A stretch of DNA of 5,595 nt, taken from assembly GCA_021823875.1 (NCBI GenBank), contig JAKAMD010000241.1, positions 1 to 5,595 on the forward strand, written 5' to 3'. The stretch's first letter is position 1. Each line of letters opens with the position of its first letter. Below, piece by piece: positions 5,131 through 5,595 of the stretch. This stretch comes from Pseudomonadota bacterium. Lineage in GTDB: Bacteria; Pseudomonadota; Alphaproteobacteria; Rhizobiales; Xanthobacteraceae. The notes under the pieces are model-generated. The model ran no database searches. It was not told the DNA's origin and was given only the letters and a program-made list of their open reading frames with translations. Both the position numbers and the translations under genes were made by a program.

Positions 5131-5595
5131 GTGAAGTCCGACCCCTCACCCGGCTCGCGCCTCGCAGGCTCGGCGCTCGCCACCCTCTCCCACAAGGGGA
5201 GAGGGAAGGGCGCCCTCACACGGCGCGACGTGCTCGTCATTTCCGCCGGTGCGGTCGCCGCCAGTCAATTTGCGTCGTCCGTTCGCGCCGAACCTACCGA
5301 ACGCCACGGCATGTCCGCTTTCGGCGATCTCGCGCTGCCGGCGGATTTCAAGCACTTCCCCTACGTCAATCCGGATGCGCCCAAGGGCGGCAGGTTCTCG
5401 CAGATCGGCGCCAACCGGCAGTTCAATCAGAATTTCAACACCTTCAATTCGCTCAACAGCTACATCCTGAAAGGCGATGCCGCACTCGGCATGGAGCTGA
5501 CTTTCGCCACGCTGATGGCGCGCTCGGGCGACGAGCCCGATGCCATGTACGGGCTGGCCGCGCGCGGCGTCGTCGTCTCCGACGACGGGCTCAGC
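5131..5595 (+). CDS. Second YejA-type solute-binding protein, N-terminal part (runs off window), Tat-exported
   Basis: The frame is open from GTG 5131 to the window end (155 codons, no stop) and encodes the start of a paralogue of the upstream binding protein. A twin-arginine motif LTRRDVLV (29-36, arginines 31-32) precedes a hydrophobic segment and probable cleavage after VRA (51-53). The mature part begins FGDLALPADFKHFPYVNP followed by DAPKGG, the same block as in the neighbour, and continues with a YejA-like segment through ALGMELTFATLM. The start is unusual: between GTG 5131 and the Tat motif about 22 codons come from a palindromic repeat (copy B), giving an odd leader (PSPGSRLAGS...). 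No ATG, GTG or TTG occurs in frame between 5131 and 5230, and GTG 5230 would remove both arginines. GTG 5131 has only a weak ribosome-binding site (GGA at 5116-5118), so the exact start is uncertain; in-frame GTGs at 5080 and 5089 inside copy A are less likely. Confidence 0.85.
   Translation, partial: MKSDPSPGSRLAGSALATLSHKGRGKGALTRRDVLVISAGAVAASQFASSVRAEPTERHGMSAFGDLALPADFKHFPYVNPDAPKGGRFSQIGANRQFNQNFNTFNSLNSYILKGDAALGMELTFATLMARSGDEPDAMYGLAARGVVVSDDGLS
5141..5206 (-). repeat. GC-rich palindromic repeat, copy B (inverted relative to copy A, inside a coding frame)
   Basis: This is the second copy of the same element, in opposite orientation. Bases 5181-5205 are the exact reverse complement of 5042-5066, with the same 9-bp hairpin (5183-5191 and 5197-5205). 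The other end, ACCCCTCACCC (5141-5151), complements GGGTGAAGGGT of copy A with one mismatch. The middle (5152-5180) differs from that of copy A and contains its own small hairpin GCCT-CGC-AGGC. By these limits the element is 66 bp, exactly 22 codons, and it is read through in frame by the second binding-protein gene. The boundaries are estimated from the homology between the two copies and could be off by a few bases. Confidence 0.87.

Noticed and set aside
5114..5134. Six-codon frame ATGGAACAGAAATCGCCGTGA between the repeats, whose stop overlaps GTG 5131, as a translationally coupled leader peptide
   Set aside because: It lacks a ribosome-binding site and any telling residue content. Such a short frame is expected by chance.
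5042..5206. The inverted repeats as ends of an insertion sequence or miniature transposon
   Set aside because: There is no transposase gene and no visible target duplication. Each copy is itself a self-contained palindromic element, which fits a REP-like repeat pair better.

Overview
The window is GC-rich, densely coding DNA from an alphaproteobacterium, most likely of the order Hyphomicrobiales (Bradyrhizobium/Rhodopseudomonas-like). The evidence is a membrane-anchored class I cytochrome c of the CycM type next to kdsB and pheA, tandem YejA-type peptide-binding proteins, and a GC-rich palindromic intergenic repeat of a kind I recall as abundant in this group. Genus assignment is inference.

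Layout, left to right. (1) 1-548 (+): the C-terminal signalling end of a methyl-accepting chemotaxis protein; the gene begins outside the window. (2) 576-1433 (-): pheA, prephenate dehydratase with an ACT domain. (3) 1488-2219 (-): kdsB, CMP-KDO synthetase. It lies 54 bp upstream of pheA on the same strand, so the two probably form a kdsB-pheA transcription unit that converges on the chemotaxis gene. (4) 2220-2359: a 140-bp divergent control region with overlapping candidate promoters for kdsB (-) and the cytochrome gene (+). (5) 2360-2968 (+): cycM-like membrane-anchored cytochrome c, closed by a textbook intrinsic terminator at 2991-3024. (6) 3146-5041 (+): a complete YejA-type family 5 solute-binding protein with a twin-arginine signal. 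(7) 5042-5206: two copies of one palindromic repeat in inverted orientation. (8) 5131 to the window end (+): a second YejA-type binding protein, cut off by the window edge, again with a twin-arginine signal.

Functionally this is a junction of housekeeping genes (phenylalanine synthesis, lipopolysaccharide precursor activation, respiratory electron transfer) and the start of a probable oligopeptide/muropeptide ABC importer operon, whose permease and ATPase genes would be expected beyond the right edge.

The least ordinary feature is at the right end. The second repeat copy lies inside the open frame of the second binding protein, between its only good start codon (GTG 5131) and its twin-arginine motif. 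The two inverted copies bracket that start codon. I saw no new defence system, CRISPR array, RNA gene or transposase. There is no gene-free stretch longer than 300 bases.
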